Assembly (NCBI GenBank): GCA_947626365.1
Contig: CANQRW010000013.1
Coordinates: forward strand, 1 to 57,552
DNA: 57,552 nt
Direction: 5' to 3'
Source: an uncultured Lachnospiraceae bacterium
Lineage (GTDB): Bacteria > Bacillota > Clostridia > Lachnospirales > Lachnospiraceae
Shown: positions 23,050-31,985 of the stretch, in pieces
Position numbering within the stretch: the first letter of the stretch is position 1
How the letters are laid out: each line of letters opens with the position of its first letter
The notes under the pieces: generated by a model
What the model was told of the DNA's origin: nothing
What the model saw: the letters and a program-made list of their open reading frames with translations, nothing else
Database searches by the model: none
Translations under genes and position numbers: made by a program

Positions 23050-25452
23050 ATGGAAAAAGACCGTGAGGGAATCATGATGAGGATTGCCCGCTTTGTCGTG
23101 AACAAGCGGAAGGCGTTTATCGCTTTGTTCGCCCTGGCGTGCATTTACAGCGTGCTTTCCATCTCCAAGGTGGAAGTGATCAACGAGCTGACAGAATATC
23201 TGGCGGAGGATACGGAGACCAGGCAGGGGCTGGATATTATGGAGGAGGAGTTTGTCACCTTCGGTTCGGCGCGGATCCTGGTCAGCAATATTACCTATGA
23301 GAAGGCGTTGGAGCTGGCCGACGAGCTGGAGGAGATCAAGGGAATCTCCGACGTTTCCTTTTACCGGATGGATGATGATGCCTATGAGGATGCAGAGATT
23401 GGAGATTCCTATCGTGACGCCTGCGCCCTCTATGATCTGACCTTTGAGGAGGAGGAAAAGACGGCCCTTTCTCAGGCGGCCATGGCTTCCGTGAGGGAAA
23501 CTCTGGAGGGATATGATTCCTATGTATACACCACGGTGGACAAGGACGACGCCGCTTCCCTGCGCAATGATATGAAGGGCATTATCGTGGTGGTGATCAT
23601 CGTCATCATCGGCGTACTTTTATTTACGTCCAAAACCTATATGGAAATCGTGATCTTCATGATTGTCTTCGGCGTGGCGGCTGTTCTTAACATGGGCACC
23701 AACTACTGGTTCGGCTCGGTATCTTTCGTGACCAACGCGGTAGGAGCGGTGCTGCAGCTGGCACTGGCCATCGATTACGCCATTATCCTGTTCCATCGCT
23801 TCATGGAGGAGAAGGAGGATAAAAACACCATAGACGCCATGACGGTGGCGCTGTCCAAGGCCATACCGGAGATTTCTTCCAGCAGCCTGACCACGGTGTC
23901 CGGCATGGTGGCTTTGATGTTTATGAAATTCGGGATCGGCATGGATCTGGGCCGGGTCCTTGCCAAGGCCATCGTATTCAGCCTGCTGACCGTGTTCCTG
24001 CTGATGCCGGCCCTGATCGTCATGTTTGCCGACGCCATCGAGAAGACCAGGCATCACAGCTTTGTGCCGTCCATCCGGTTCTGGGGCAGGCTGGTGGTGA
24101 AGATTCGTTACATAACCATGCCGCTGTTTCTGGTAATCGTGACAGGGGCCTGCATTTTCGCTCAGAAATGTCCCTATATCTATGACGTGAATTCCATCGA
24201 CACCGATAAGAAGAACGAGTATCTTACCTCCAAAGACCGGATTGAGGAGACCTTCCAGGTGACCAACACCATGGCGGTGCTGGTGCCGCGGGGCGACTAT
24301 GAGAAAGAGGGTAAGGTATTAAGGGAACTGGAACAGATGGAGGAGATCGACAGCGCTCTGGGCCTTGCCAATGTGGAGGTCAGCGACGACGGGAAATATA
24401 TCCTGGTGGACAAATTAAATCCCAGGGAGTTTTCCGAGGTGGCCGACGTGGACCTGGATCTGGTCCGGGTGCTGTACCAGTTCTACGCCCTGGAAAACCA
24501 GCAGTACAGCGCTTTCATGAAAAATCTGGACGATTACCGGGTGTCCATCATCGAAATGATCGATTTCATCTATGAGCAGAAGGAGAACGGGGGAATCGAT
24601 TTCGATGAGGAGAAATCGGAGGAGATCGACGACCTTTACCGTCAGATCTGCGACGCCAGAAAGCAGCTGGAGGGAGAACATTACGACCGGCTGGTCTTCC
24701 AGCTGAAGGGCCCGGTGGAAGGCGCGGAGACCTTTGCCGTCATCGACCGGATCCACGAGATGATCTATAAATATTACGACGAGGCCTATGTGGTGGGAGA
24801 CGCCACCAATAACTACGACTTAAGCAGTTCCTTCCAGACGGACAATATGATCATCAGCGTGCTGACAGCGGTTTTGGTGGGAATCGTGCTTCTCTTCACC
24901 TTCCAGTCGGCGGGCCTGCCGTTTCTGCTGGTGCTGACCATCCAGGGAAGCATCTGGATCAATTTTGCCATTCCCTACCTGACGAACAGTACCATGTTTT
25001 TCCTGAGCTATCTGATCGTCAGCGCCATTCAGATGGGCGCCACCATCGACTACGCCATTGTGATCACCAGCCGCTACCTGGAGCTGCGAAAGACCATGAA
25101 GGACCGAAAACAGGCGGTGGTGGAGACGCTGAATCAGGCGTTTCCCACCATCATCACATCGGGAACCATGCTGGTCTGCGCCGGTTTTGCCGTAGGCAAT
25201 ATGACCTATAACGGAACCATTGCCTCCCTGGGGAAAGCCCTGGGATGGGGAGCGCTGATATCCATCGGCCTGGTGATGACGGTGCTTCCCCAGTTCCTTC
25301 TGATATTTGATAAATGGATTGACAGAACGGAACTGACCCGGGGAGAAAAGCGCAGTCATGAGGATGCAGGCCGTAAAGATGCGGACCGTAAGGATGCAGG
25401 CCGAAAGGATGCAGGCCATGAAGTTGCGGATGCCGGAAAGGAGGAGAAGTAA
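23050..25452 (+). CDS. MMPL/RND-family exporter
   Basis: The protein has 800 residues with the two-fold RND layout: a first helix (about 19-37), an external domain, five to six helices, a second external domain (about 360-590) and a second helix bundle. The MMPL signatures are AIDYAIILFHRFMEE and its second-half equivalent ATIDYAIVITSRYLEL. Members export lipids, fatty acids or amphiphilic drugs, or assemble surface polymers. The end of the protein is a repetitive hydrophilic tail (DAGRK units). The gene is divergent from a TetR regulator and only 3 nt from the following surface protein gene, so the two probably act together. Confidence 0.9.
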   Translation: MEKDREGIMMRIARFVVNKRKAFIALFALACIYSVLSISKVEVINELTEYLAEDTETRQGLDIMEEEFVTFGSARILVSNITYEKALELADELEEIKGISDVSFYRMDDDAYEDAEIGDSYRDACALYDLTFEEEEKTALSQAAMASVRETLEGYDSYVYTTVDKDDAASLRNDMKGIIVVVIIVIIGVLLFTSKTYMEIVIFMIVFGVAAVLNMGTNYWFGSVSFVTNAVGAVLQLALAIDYAIILFHRFMEEKEDKNTIDAMTVALSKAIPEISSSSLTTVSGMVALMFMKFGIGMDLGRVLAKAIVFSLLTVFLLMPALIVMFADAIEKTRHHSFVPSIRFWGRLVVKIRYITMPLFLVIVTGACIFAQKCPYIYDVNSIDTDKKNEYLTSKDRIEETFQVTNTMAVLVPRGDYEKEGKVLRELEQMEEIDSALGLANVEVSDDGKYILVDKLNPREFSEVADVDLDLVRVLYQFYALENQQYSAFMKNLDDYRVSIIEMIDFIYEQKENGGIDFDEEKSEEIDDLYRQICDARKQLEGEHYDRLVFQLKGPVEGAETFAVIDRIHEMIYKYYDEAYVVGDATNNYDLSSSFQTDNMIISVLTAVLVGIVLLFTFQSAGLPFLLVLTIQGSIWINFAIPYLTNSTMFFLSYLIVSAIQMGATIDYAIVITSRYLELRKTMKDRKQAVVETLNQAFPTIITSGTMLVCAGFAVGNMTYNGTIASLGKALGWGALISIGLVMTVLPQFLLIFDKWIDRTELTRGEKRSHEDAGRKDADRKDAGRKDAGHEVADAGKEEK
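25361..25440 (+). repeat. 15-bp coding repeat in the MMPL C-terminus
   Basis: About four imperfect units of 15 bp (GGATGCAGGCCGTAA and variants) encode DAGRK-type pentapeptides at the very end of the exporter. Confidence 0.75.
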
Positions 25453-25455
25453 GCG

Positions 25456-28400
25456 ATGAGACGATTCAGTTTTGGAAACCGAACGGCGGCATTTACTCTG
25501 GCGGCGGCATTGCTGCTTTCCTGCCTCGGAGGGATGCCTGCCGCGGCGGAAAACGCGGACGGGAATTATGCTATCGGCAGCCGGGAGGAATTTCTGGAAT
25601 TTGCCGCTCAGTGCGAGTCAGAGGAATATTCCAGAGGGAAGACATTTACCCTTACGGGGGATATTGATCTGAGTTCTGACGGAGACGTGATGATTCCGGT
25701 CTTTGCCGGAACGCTGGAAGGCGGCGGCTATACGATAAAAGGTCTGGATATCGTGCATGCAGGCTCCAATATGGGCCTCTTCCGGTATGTGTCGGAGGGA
25801 GCGGTTGTCGCCAATCTCCGGGTAGAGGGACGTGTGCGGCCGGGCGGCAGCGGAGTCAACGTAGGCGGAATTGCCGGTAGTAACCAGGGAACTATCCGGC
25901 TGTGCGAGTTTGCCGGGGAGGTGTCCGGCAAGGAGTCCACAGGCGGGATTGCAGGTTACAACGGAAGCGGCGGAGTGATTGAGGAATGCCAGAATGAGGC
26001 CATGGTAACCGCAGATTTGAAAGCTGGCGGAATCACAGGTTACAATGAAGGATATATAGGAAAGTGCTATAACTGGGGGCAGGTGAATACCCAGGTCAAT
26101 CGCCAGTCCCAGACAACAACATCGGACATGGCGGCCCAGGCCTCCGGGAATATGGATTTGGAGCAGGCCCTGGAGCAGGAGAAGGTCAACGATGTAGGCG
26201 GAATCGCAGGCTTTTCCATGGGGCGTATTGAAGGCAGCATTAACTATGGAGAGACGGGCTGTGCCCATACCGGCTATAATGTAGGCGGAATTGCCGGAAG
26301 ACAGAGCGGTATCATCAGCGGCTGCGCCAATTACGGAACGATCCAGGGGAGAAAAGATGTAGGCGGAATCCTGGGACAGCTGGAGCCCTGGCTGTCCGTT
26401 ACTTATGGCGAGGATACGCTGAATACTCTGGAGGATCAGCTGGACGCCCTTGGGGAAATAGGCGATCAGATGTCCCGGATTCTGGAAGAGGGCAGCGATA
26501 CGGCAGAGACCAATCTGGATCAGATTGGAAATCGTGTAGACGATATCAGGGACGTAGGGCGTTTCTATAAGGAACTGTTAAAGAGCGACAAAGATGATTT
26601 CGCAGACGATATGGATCCGTATATGGATTCCATAGATGATATTCTGAATAATCTGGAGCTGAAGCTGGTTTCCAAATCCTCAAAGGATAAGGTGGAAAAA
26701 CTCCGGCAGTTGGAAGACAGGGAAAAGGTTCTCCGGCAGGAATTGAACCAGGGATACACAGGGGACCCTCTGGATATTGAGGCCCGGAGACAGTGGCTTG
26801 AGAGAGAACGGCAGATTCTTCAGGAAATGGAACAGAACGCCAGGGAGATGGCGTCGCTCACATCGGAGCTGTCCAGGGAGATGCCGGAGTATGCCCTGAG
26901 CAATGGGGAAGAATTTGCGGATGATCTGGATGACCTGATGACAGAGATTCAGAATATGACGGATTCTGCCCGGAAGAATCTGGAGATTGCAGATGACGAC
27001 GCCGGAAAGACGGATGAGGCCATGACGGCCCAGATAGATCTGCTGTCCGGCGACGTGGATGCCCTGTCCGGCGGAATGAAAGACAGCAAGGCCCAGATCC
27101 GCCAGCAGAAGCAGCGGATGGAAGAGCAGCTGGACCAGATTCAGTCTACCATATCCGATGGTCTGGAACGGACTGACGAGAAGGGAGAGACGCTGTTTGA
27201 AGATATCTCCGATGAAACAGCTTCCGAGCAGGCGGCGGAGGACGGGACAGTAGAACGGTGCGGAAACGAGGGAGTCGTATCCGCGGATCATCAGGGAGGC
27301 GGAATCGTCGGTATGATCGGGACGGAAGTCAGTCTGGATCCGGAACAGGATCTGGATGTGGAGGAGGAACGTACCCTGAACGTGTCCCGCAGCGCCAACG
27401 CCCTGGTCCGTTTCTGTGTAAACCGCGGAGAGATTGATGTGAAATATGACTGCGCCGGCGGAATCGCCGGAAAGACCAATCTGGGGACCCTGGCCGGCAA
27501 TCAGAATTACGGGGACGTGGAAGCCGGCGGGCAGTACGCCGGCGGAATTGCCGGCAGCAGCGGTCATGTGCTGCGGCAGAATTACAGCAGATGCGCGGTT
27601 GATGGAAAGGAGTATGTGGGCGGAATCGCCGGATGGGCCTGCGACCTGTATGAAAACGGCGCCATGGCGGATATCGGCAGCACAACGGAGGAATGGCTGG
27701 GAAGTATCGCGGGAGCGGCGGATGAGGAAGCTGTAATCCAGGGCAACTGTTATGTGGACGAAGGCCTGGGCGCTGTGGACGGAGTGACCCGCACGGGCCA
27801 GGCGCAGGGGCTGTCTTATGAGGAATTTACAGCTATGGAGCAGGTGCCGGAGGAGTTCGGCCGGCTTTCCGTCTCGTTCCTGGCAGACGGTCAGGTGCTG
27901 AAGGTGATCGACGGGCGGTATGGAGAAGGAATCGATGCCTCTGAGATTCCGCAGCTGCCCCAGAAGGAAGGATTCTACGGCCAGTGGGAGGATAAGGACC
28001 TCTCCAGCCTGCATAACAGTGTGAAGGTTCACGCGGTCTATCATCCGTGGGTCAGCACCATCGCCTGTTCCGAGGATAAGCTGCCGCTTCTTCTGGCAGA
28101 GGGTGAATTCTATCCGGGAACGGTGATTGAAGTGGAAGAGGCTGATGCGGAGGGAAGATATGATCAGCCGGGCAGCGCCGCAGGCGAGACAGCTGATGAG
28201 GGCAGCGCCGCAGGCTCCGCAGAGTCTCTTCGCATTCCCTCCGGCTACGAGCCGGCAGGCAGATATTCCTATCGGATCCTCACGGAAGAGCAGCAGGTCT
28301 TTGACGGTCCGGTCCGGCTTCATGCGCTTGCCGGCGACAAGAGACATACGCTGTACGCGGCGGTCGTGAATGACGGCGCGGCGGAACTGGTGGAAAGCAA

Positions 28401-28758
28401 AAAGGACGGTTCCTATCTGGTGTTTGACGCGGACGGAGCGGGAGAATTCGTTCTTCTGGAGAAGCGCGGAAGCCTGTGGAAATGGCTGTGGCTTCTGCCG
28501 GCCGCGGGAATTCTGGCGGCGCTGGCATACCGGAAGGCATATCGGAAGAAAACAAAAGGTTCTGCCAAATGGGCTGGCAGAAGTTTTACCATAAATTTCA
28601 ACGATTCCATTGACTTCTCCAGGGAAATCAGGTACAATAATTGTAAGCGCTTACAATCGCGCAGATGCCGCGTACTGCGGTATCTGCCGAATGGATGTGT
28701 CGGTATCGATTCCGCGCAGGACAGCGCGATACCGGTTTTCGAGGAGAGCGAGAACTGA
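25456..28758 (+). CDS. Large GLUG-repeat surface protein with coiled coil and C-terminal membrane anchor
   Basis: The 1100-residue protein has an N-terminal signal (about 1-31); LLSC in it also resembles a lipobox. Two blocks of GLUG-type repeats (GGIAGxNxGxI, VGGIAG, GGGIVG) lie at about 130-310 and 610-750, on either side of a charged coiled-coil region (about 320-590). An unassigned part follows, then one membrane helix (about 1007-1026) and basic residues (RKAYRKKTK). GLUG repeats are known from secreted and adhesive proteins. It is co-transcribed with the MMPL exporter, a possible partner. The last roughly 70 codons, after the helix, overlap the promoter and operator of uxaA and look unlike a selected protein tail. 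Confidence 0.82.
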   Translation: MRRFSFGNRTAAFTLAAALLLSCLGGMPAAAENADGNYAIGSREEFLEFAAQCESEEYSRGKTFTLTGDIDLSSDGDVMIPVFAGTLEGGGYTIKGLDIVHAGSNMGLFRYVSEGAVVANLRVEGRVRPGGSGVNVGGIAGSNQGTIRLCEFAGEVSGKESTGGIAGYNGSGGVIEECQNEAMVTADLKAGGITGYNEGYIGKCYNWGQVNTQVNRQSQTTTSDMAAQASGNMDLEQALEQEKVNDVGGIAGFSMGRIEGSINYGETGCAHTGYNVGGIAGRQSGIISGCANYGTIQGRKDVGGILGQLEPWLSVTYGEDTLNTLEDQLDALGEIGDQMSRILEEGSDTAETNLDQIGNRVDDIRDVGRFYKELLKSDKDDFADDMDPYMDSIDDILNNLELKLVSKSSKDKVEKLRQLEDREKVLRQELNQGYTGDPLDIEARRQWLERERQILQEMEQNAREMASLTSELSREMPEYALSNGEEFADDLDDLMTEIQNMTDSARKNLEIADDDAGKTDEAMTAQIDLLSGDVDALSGGMKDSKAQIRQQKQRMEEQLDQIQSTISDGLERTDEKGETLFEDISDETASEQAAEDGTVERCGNEGVVSADHQGGGIVGMIGTEVSLDPEQDLDVEEERTLNVSRSANALVRFCVNRGEIDVKYDCAGGIAGKTNLGTLAGNQNYGDVEAGGQYAGGIAGSSGHVLRQNYSRCAVDGKEYVGGIAGWACDLYENGAMADIGSTTEEWLGSIAGAADEEAVIQGNCYVDEGLGAVDGVTRTGQAQGLSYEEFTAMEQVPEEFGRLSVSFLADGQVLKVIDGRYGEGIDASEIPQLPQKEGFYGQWEDKDLSSLHNSVKVHAVYHPWVSTIACSEDKLPLLLAEGEFYPGTVIEVEEADAEGRYDQPGSAAGETADEGSAAGSAESLRIPSGYEPAGRYSYRILTEEQQVFDGPVRLHALAGDKRHTLYAAVVNDGAAELVESKKDGSYLVFDADGAGEFVLLEKRGSLWKWLWLLPAAGILAALAYRKAYRKKTKGSAKWAGRSFTINFNDSIDFSREIRYNNCKRLQSRRCRVLRYLPNGCVGIDSAQDSAIPVFEESEN
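28610..28657 (+). promoter_or_regulatory. uxaA promoter with an 18-bp palindromic operator (LacI/CcpA-like)
   Basis: TTGACT (28610-28615) and TACAAT (28633-28638) are 17 nt apart. ATTGTAAGCGCTTACAAT (28640-28657) is a perfect 18-bp palindrome starting 2 nt after the -10 box, so bound protein would block initiation. Its core TGTAAGCGCTTACA fits the cre/LacI-family operator form. A leader of about 150 nt with a stem (CGGTATCG at 28701-28708 with CGATACCG at 28727-28734) precedes the gene. The site lies inside the 3' end of the upstream coding frame. Confidence 0.8.
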
Positions 28759-28803
28759 AACAGGGGTTGGCAAACTATAATTTCGGAAGGTAAGGAGGTA
28801 ACC

Positions 28804-30285
28804 ATGCAGGACGTAATCAGGATTAACCAGGAGGACAATGTGGCGGTGGCTCTTCGGCCCATCGCCAAGGGGGAGACGCTGGATATCGCCGGAACGGCAG
28901 TAACTGCCCTGGAGGAGATTCCCCAGGGCCATAAGATAGCGATAAAGAATATTCCCGAAGGCGGCGATGTGATCAAGTACGGATTTCGTATCGGTCTGAC
29001 CAGGGAAGCGGTGAAGACCGGCCAGTGGATTCATGTCCATAATCTGAAGACCGGCCTGGGCGACCTGCTTACCTATGAATATCAGCCCACGAACCCCAAG
29101 GTGGAGCCTACGGAACACGCGTATTTCGAGGGATTCCGGCGGACCGACGGCAAGGTGGGCGTGAGAAATGAGATTTGGATTATTCCCACAGTAGGCTGTG
29201 TCAATTCCATCGCCAAGGCGCTGGAGAAGAAAGCCCAGAGCCTCATCGGAGGAAGCCTTGAGGACGTAATCGCATTTTCCCACCCCTATGGCTGTTCCCA
29301 GATGGGGGATGACCAGGAGCATACCAGGACGGTACTGGCGGATATGATCCACCATCCCAACGCCGCAGGCGTGCTGGTGCTGGGACTGGGCTGTGAGAAC
29401 AGCAACATTCCGGTGCTGATGGACTATATCGGCGAGTATGACGATCAGAGAGTGAAGTTCCTTCAGTGCCAGGATGTGGAGGACGAGCAGGAAGCGGCCA
29501 TGGCCATTCTGGAAGAACTGGCGAACTACGCCAAGGCGTTTGCCAGGGAGAAGATTGACGCCAGCGAGCTGGTCATCGGCATGAAGTGCGGCGGCTCCGA
29601 CGGGCTGTCGGGCATCACGGCCAACCCGGTGGTGGGGGCGTTCTCCGATCTTCTGATTTCCAAGGGAGGAACCACCATTCTGACGGAGGTGCCGGAGATG
29701 TTCGGGGCGGAGACCATTCTCATGAACCGCTGCGAGACGCCGGAGCTTTTCGACCAGACCGTGAATCTGATTAACGATTTTAAGAATTATTTTAAGAGTC
29801 ATAACCAGACTATCTATGAGAATCCGTCACCCGGCAACAAAAAGGGCGGTATCTCCACCCTGGAGGACAAATCCCTGGGCTGCACCCAGAAGTCCGGAAG
29901 CGCCCCGGTGAAGGGCGTGCTGGCTTACGGCGAGCCGGTGAAGACCAGGGGGCTGAATCTGCTCAGCGCCCCCGGCAATGACCTGGTGGCTGCCACAGCC
30001 CTGGCGGTGTCCGGCGCTCAGATTGTGCTGTTCACCACCGGCCGCGGAACGCCCTTTGCCTCCCCGGTGCCTACGGTGAAGATCTCCAGCAACTCCGCCC
30101 TGGCAGGAAAGAAAGACAACTGGATCGACTTCAACGCTGGCCGCATGGTGGAGGACAAGTCCAAGGCGGAGCTGGCTCAGGAACTGTTCGACTACGTGCT
30201 GGCGGTTGCCTCCGGCCGGAAGGTGAAGGCCGAGGAAGCCGGATTCCACGATATGGCCATCTTTAAGCAGGGAGTGACGCTGTAG
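28804..30285 (+). CDS. uxaA: Altronate dehydratase, UxaA family
   Basis: UxaA removes water from D-altronate to give 2-keto-3-deoxy-D-gluconate in galacturonate breakdown. The 493 residues have an N-terminal SAF domain (about 1-95, NVAVALRPIAKGETLDI), a middle region with EGFRRTDGKVGVRNEIWIIPTVGCVNSIAK, and the C-terminal lyase domain with GMKCGGSDGLSGITANPVVG and the conserved HPYGCSQMGDD. The length is that of full UxaA, not a split enzyme. Galactarate or related sugar-acid dehydration is a possible alternative, since the families are related. The ATG follows AAGGAGG. The next genes supply the following two steps and a regulator. Confidence 0.92.
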   Translation: MQDVIRINQEDNVAVALRPIAKGETLDIAGTAVTALEEIPQGHKIAIKNIPEGGDVIKYGFRIGLTREAVKTGQWIHVHNLKTGLGDLLTYEYQPTNPKVEPTEHAYFEGFRRTDGKVGVRNEIWIIPTVGCVNSIAKALEKKAQSLIGGSLEDVIAFSHPYGCSQMGDDQEHTRTVLADMIHHPNAAGVLVLGLGCENSNIPVLMDYIGEYDDQRVKFLQCQDVEDEQEAAMAILEELANYAKAFAREKIDASELVIGMKCGGSDGLSGITANPVVGAFSDLLISKGGTTILTEVPEMFGAETILMNRCETPELFDQTVNLINDFKNYFKSHNQTIYENPSPGNKKGGISTLEDKSLGCTQKSGSAPVKGVLAYGEPVKTRGLNLLSAPGNDLVAATALAVSGAQIVLFTTGRGTPFASPVPTVKISSNSALAGKKDNWIDFNAGRMVEDKSKAELAQELFDYVLAVASGRKVKAEEAGFHDMAIFKQGVTL

Positions 30286-30364
30286 GCGAGGCTGCGCCTT
30301 CTCGTGAGGCCGTGCCGTCCCGCCGGACAGTGCCTGCGGAAAAGGAAGAGGAGTGTTCTGATTT

Positions 30365-31129
30365 ATGAAGATGAACCGCACCACCCAGAGAACGGTGGAA
30401 ATTCTGAAGCTGGTATCCAGGAGGCCGGACGGCATCACCCTAGATGAGATCTGCGGCGCCCTGAATATGCCCAAGACCAGCGCCTACGATATTGTGGCGA
30501 CTCTGGCGGAGATGGATATGGTTCATGTGAATAAAGGGCAGAAGCAGACCTACACCATCGGGCTGGCAGCTTATCGGATCGGCGTCAACTACACCAACAA
30601 CCTGGATTTCATCAGCATTATCGAGCCGGAGCTCAGGGTATTTTCTAAAGAAGTGGGAAAAACAGTCTTCTTTGGCGTCCGTTCTGACCATGAAGTGGTG
30701 TATATATGCAAATTTGAGCCGGAAAATCCCATTATAACTACGGCTACGGTGGGAACCAAGAATCCCATGTACAGTACGTCCCTGGGAAAGGCCATCCTGG
30801 CCTACACCGACGAGGAGACCAGGCAGCAGATCATGGACCGCATTCATTTTGAACCCAAGACGGAGCGTACCATCCGCACCAGGGAAGATCTGGAGAGGGA
30901 GCTTGCGAAGGTGCGGCGGCAGGGATACGCACTGGATGCCCGTGAGATGGAGGACCATATGGAATGCGTGGGAGCGCCGGTGTTTGGCGCCGACGGCCAT
31001 GTCCTGGGGGCCATCAGCCTGTCCAGTCTCTACAAGCCGGCGGAGGATTACGACGGTCTGGGGCAGCTTATCAGCCGAAAGGCGGCGGAAGTCTCAAAAA
31101 TGTTGGGATATCTGGGAAAAAGTGTGTAA
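30365..31129 (+). CDS. IclR-family regulator (KdgR-like)
   Basis: The 254 residues comprise an N-terminal winged helix (TVEILKLVSRRPDGITLDEICGALNMPKTSAYDIVATLAE) and a C-terminal IclR effector domain (GVRSDHEVVYICKFEP; STSLGKAILAYTDEE; ECVGAPVFGADGHVLGAISLSS). It sits between uxaA and eda. KdgR-type IclR proteins respond to KDG, which this pathway produces, so the same ligand is likely. The probable binding sites are the two TTCGT-N4-ACGAA palindromes directly downstream of this gene and before eda. The predicted site differs from the palindrome before uxaA, which points to a second regulator there. Confidence 0.9.
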   Translation: MKMNRTTQRTVEILKLVSRRPDGITLDEICGALNMPKTSAYDIVATLAEMDMVHVNKGQKQTYTIGLAAYRIGVNYTNNLDFISIIEPELRVFSKEVGKTVFFGVRSDHEVVYICKFEPENPIITTATVGTKNPMYSTSLGKAILAYTDEETRQQIMDRIHFEPKTERTIRTREDLERELAKVRRQGYALDAREMEDHMECVGAPVFGADGHVLGAISLSSLYKPAEDYDGLGQLISRKAAEVSKMLGYLGKSV

Positions 31130-31136
31130 TTTCCTA

Positions 31137-31165
31137 TTGACAAGCAGAAGAATATTGTATACAAT
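31137..31165 (+). promoter_or_regulatory. eda promoter
   Basis: TTGACA (31137-31142) and TACAAT (31160-31165) are separated by exactly 17 nt, immediately after the iclR stop codon. Confidence 0.85.
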
Positions 31166-31178
31166 AACAGTATAAAAA

Positions 31179-31211
31179 TTCGTGTTTACGAAAGCTGTTC
31201 GTATATACGAA
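31179..31211 (+). promoter_or_regulatory. Twin IclR-type operators before eda
   Basis: TTCGTGTTTACGAA (31179-31192) and the perfect palindrome TTCGTATATACGAA (31198-31211) share the form TTCGT-N4-ACGAA, with centres 19 bp apart. They lie just downstream of the -10 box, a roadblock or start-site repression position. The adjacent IclR protein is the best candidate binder. Confidence 0.75.
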
Positions 31212-31236
31212 TCAAATAAAAGAAGGGAGAACAAAA

Positions 31237-31890
31237 ATGAAGAAAGAGAAGGTATTGTCAAGGATGCGTGAGGATTGTCTTGTTGCCGTGGTTCGCGCTA
31301 AGAACCTGGAACAGGGCGAGAAGATTGTGGACGCCATCATCGCAGGCGGCATCAACTTTATTGAGATCACCATGACCATGGATGAGGGCAACCCCATTGA
31401 CTTTATCGCCGCCATGGTGAAGAAGTACAAGGATAACGACAAGGTCGTGATCGGAGCCGGAACTGTTCTGGATCCGGAGACCGCGAGACAGGTGATCCTG
31501 GCGGGCGCCAACTATGTGGTCAGTCCCGGACTGAATGTGGAGACCGTGAAGCTGTGCAACCGCTACAGAGTGCCCATGCTGCCCGGCGTTATGACTCCCA
31601 CCGAGGCCATTACAGCTATGGAAGCCGGCTGCGACGTGATCAAGATCTTCCCCGGCAATATCGTGGGACCGGCAGCCATCAGCTCCTTCAAGGGCCCCCT
31701 TCCCCAGGGTGAGTTCATGCCCTCCGGCGGCGTTGACGTTGACAACGTGGATAAATGGATCAAGGCCGGCGCGTATGCGGTCGGTACCGGAAGCAGCCTG
31801 ACCAAGGGCGCCAAGACCGGAGATTTCGCGGCAGTGACCGCCAAGGCCCAGGAGTTTGTGGCGGCAGTAGCGGCGGCCCGCAGCAAGTAA
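31237..31890 (+). CDS. eda: 2-keto-3-deoxy-6-phosphogluconate aldolase
   Basis: Eda splits 2-keto-3-deoxy-6-phosphogluconate to pyruvate and glyceraldehyde-3-phosphate. Many members also act on 4-hydroxy-2-oxoglutarate. In the 217 residues the Schiff-base Lys lies in CDVIKIFPGNIVGP and the catalytic Glu in GGINFIEITMTM, with GAGTVLD and MPSGGVD completing the phosphate-binding face of the barrel. The ATG follows AGAAGGGAG. It has its own promoter with twin operators and is followed by kdgK after a hairpin. Confidence 0.95.
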   Translation: MKKEKVLSRMREDCLVAVVRAKNLEQGEKIVDAIIAGGINFIEITMTMDEGNPIDFIAAMVKKYKDNDKVVIGAGTVLDPETARQVILAGANYVVSPGLNVETVKLCNRYRVPMLPGVMTPTEAITAMEAGCDVIKIFPGNIVGPAAISSFKGPLPQGEFMPSGGVDVDNVDKWIKAGAYAVGTGSSLTKGAKTGDFAAVTAKAQEFVAAVAAARSK

Positions 31891-31920
31891 GAGCAAGTAA
31901 CTGTAAAAAGTAACAGTCAT

Positions 31921-31951
31921 TTTCCGCCGGCAGGTGCCTGACCGGCGGAAA
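31921..31951 (+). promoter_or_regulatory. Intercistronic hairpin between eda and kdgK
   Basis: TTTCCGCCGG and CCGGCGGAAA form a perfect 10-bp stem with an 11-nt loop. No T-run follows directly, so it probably stabilises or partly attenuates the mRNA and does not fully terminate it. Confidence 0.6.
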
Positions 31952-31985
31952 GCCTGTATTTTCCATGATAAAGGAGGAGATTGCA

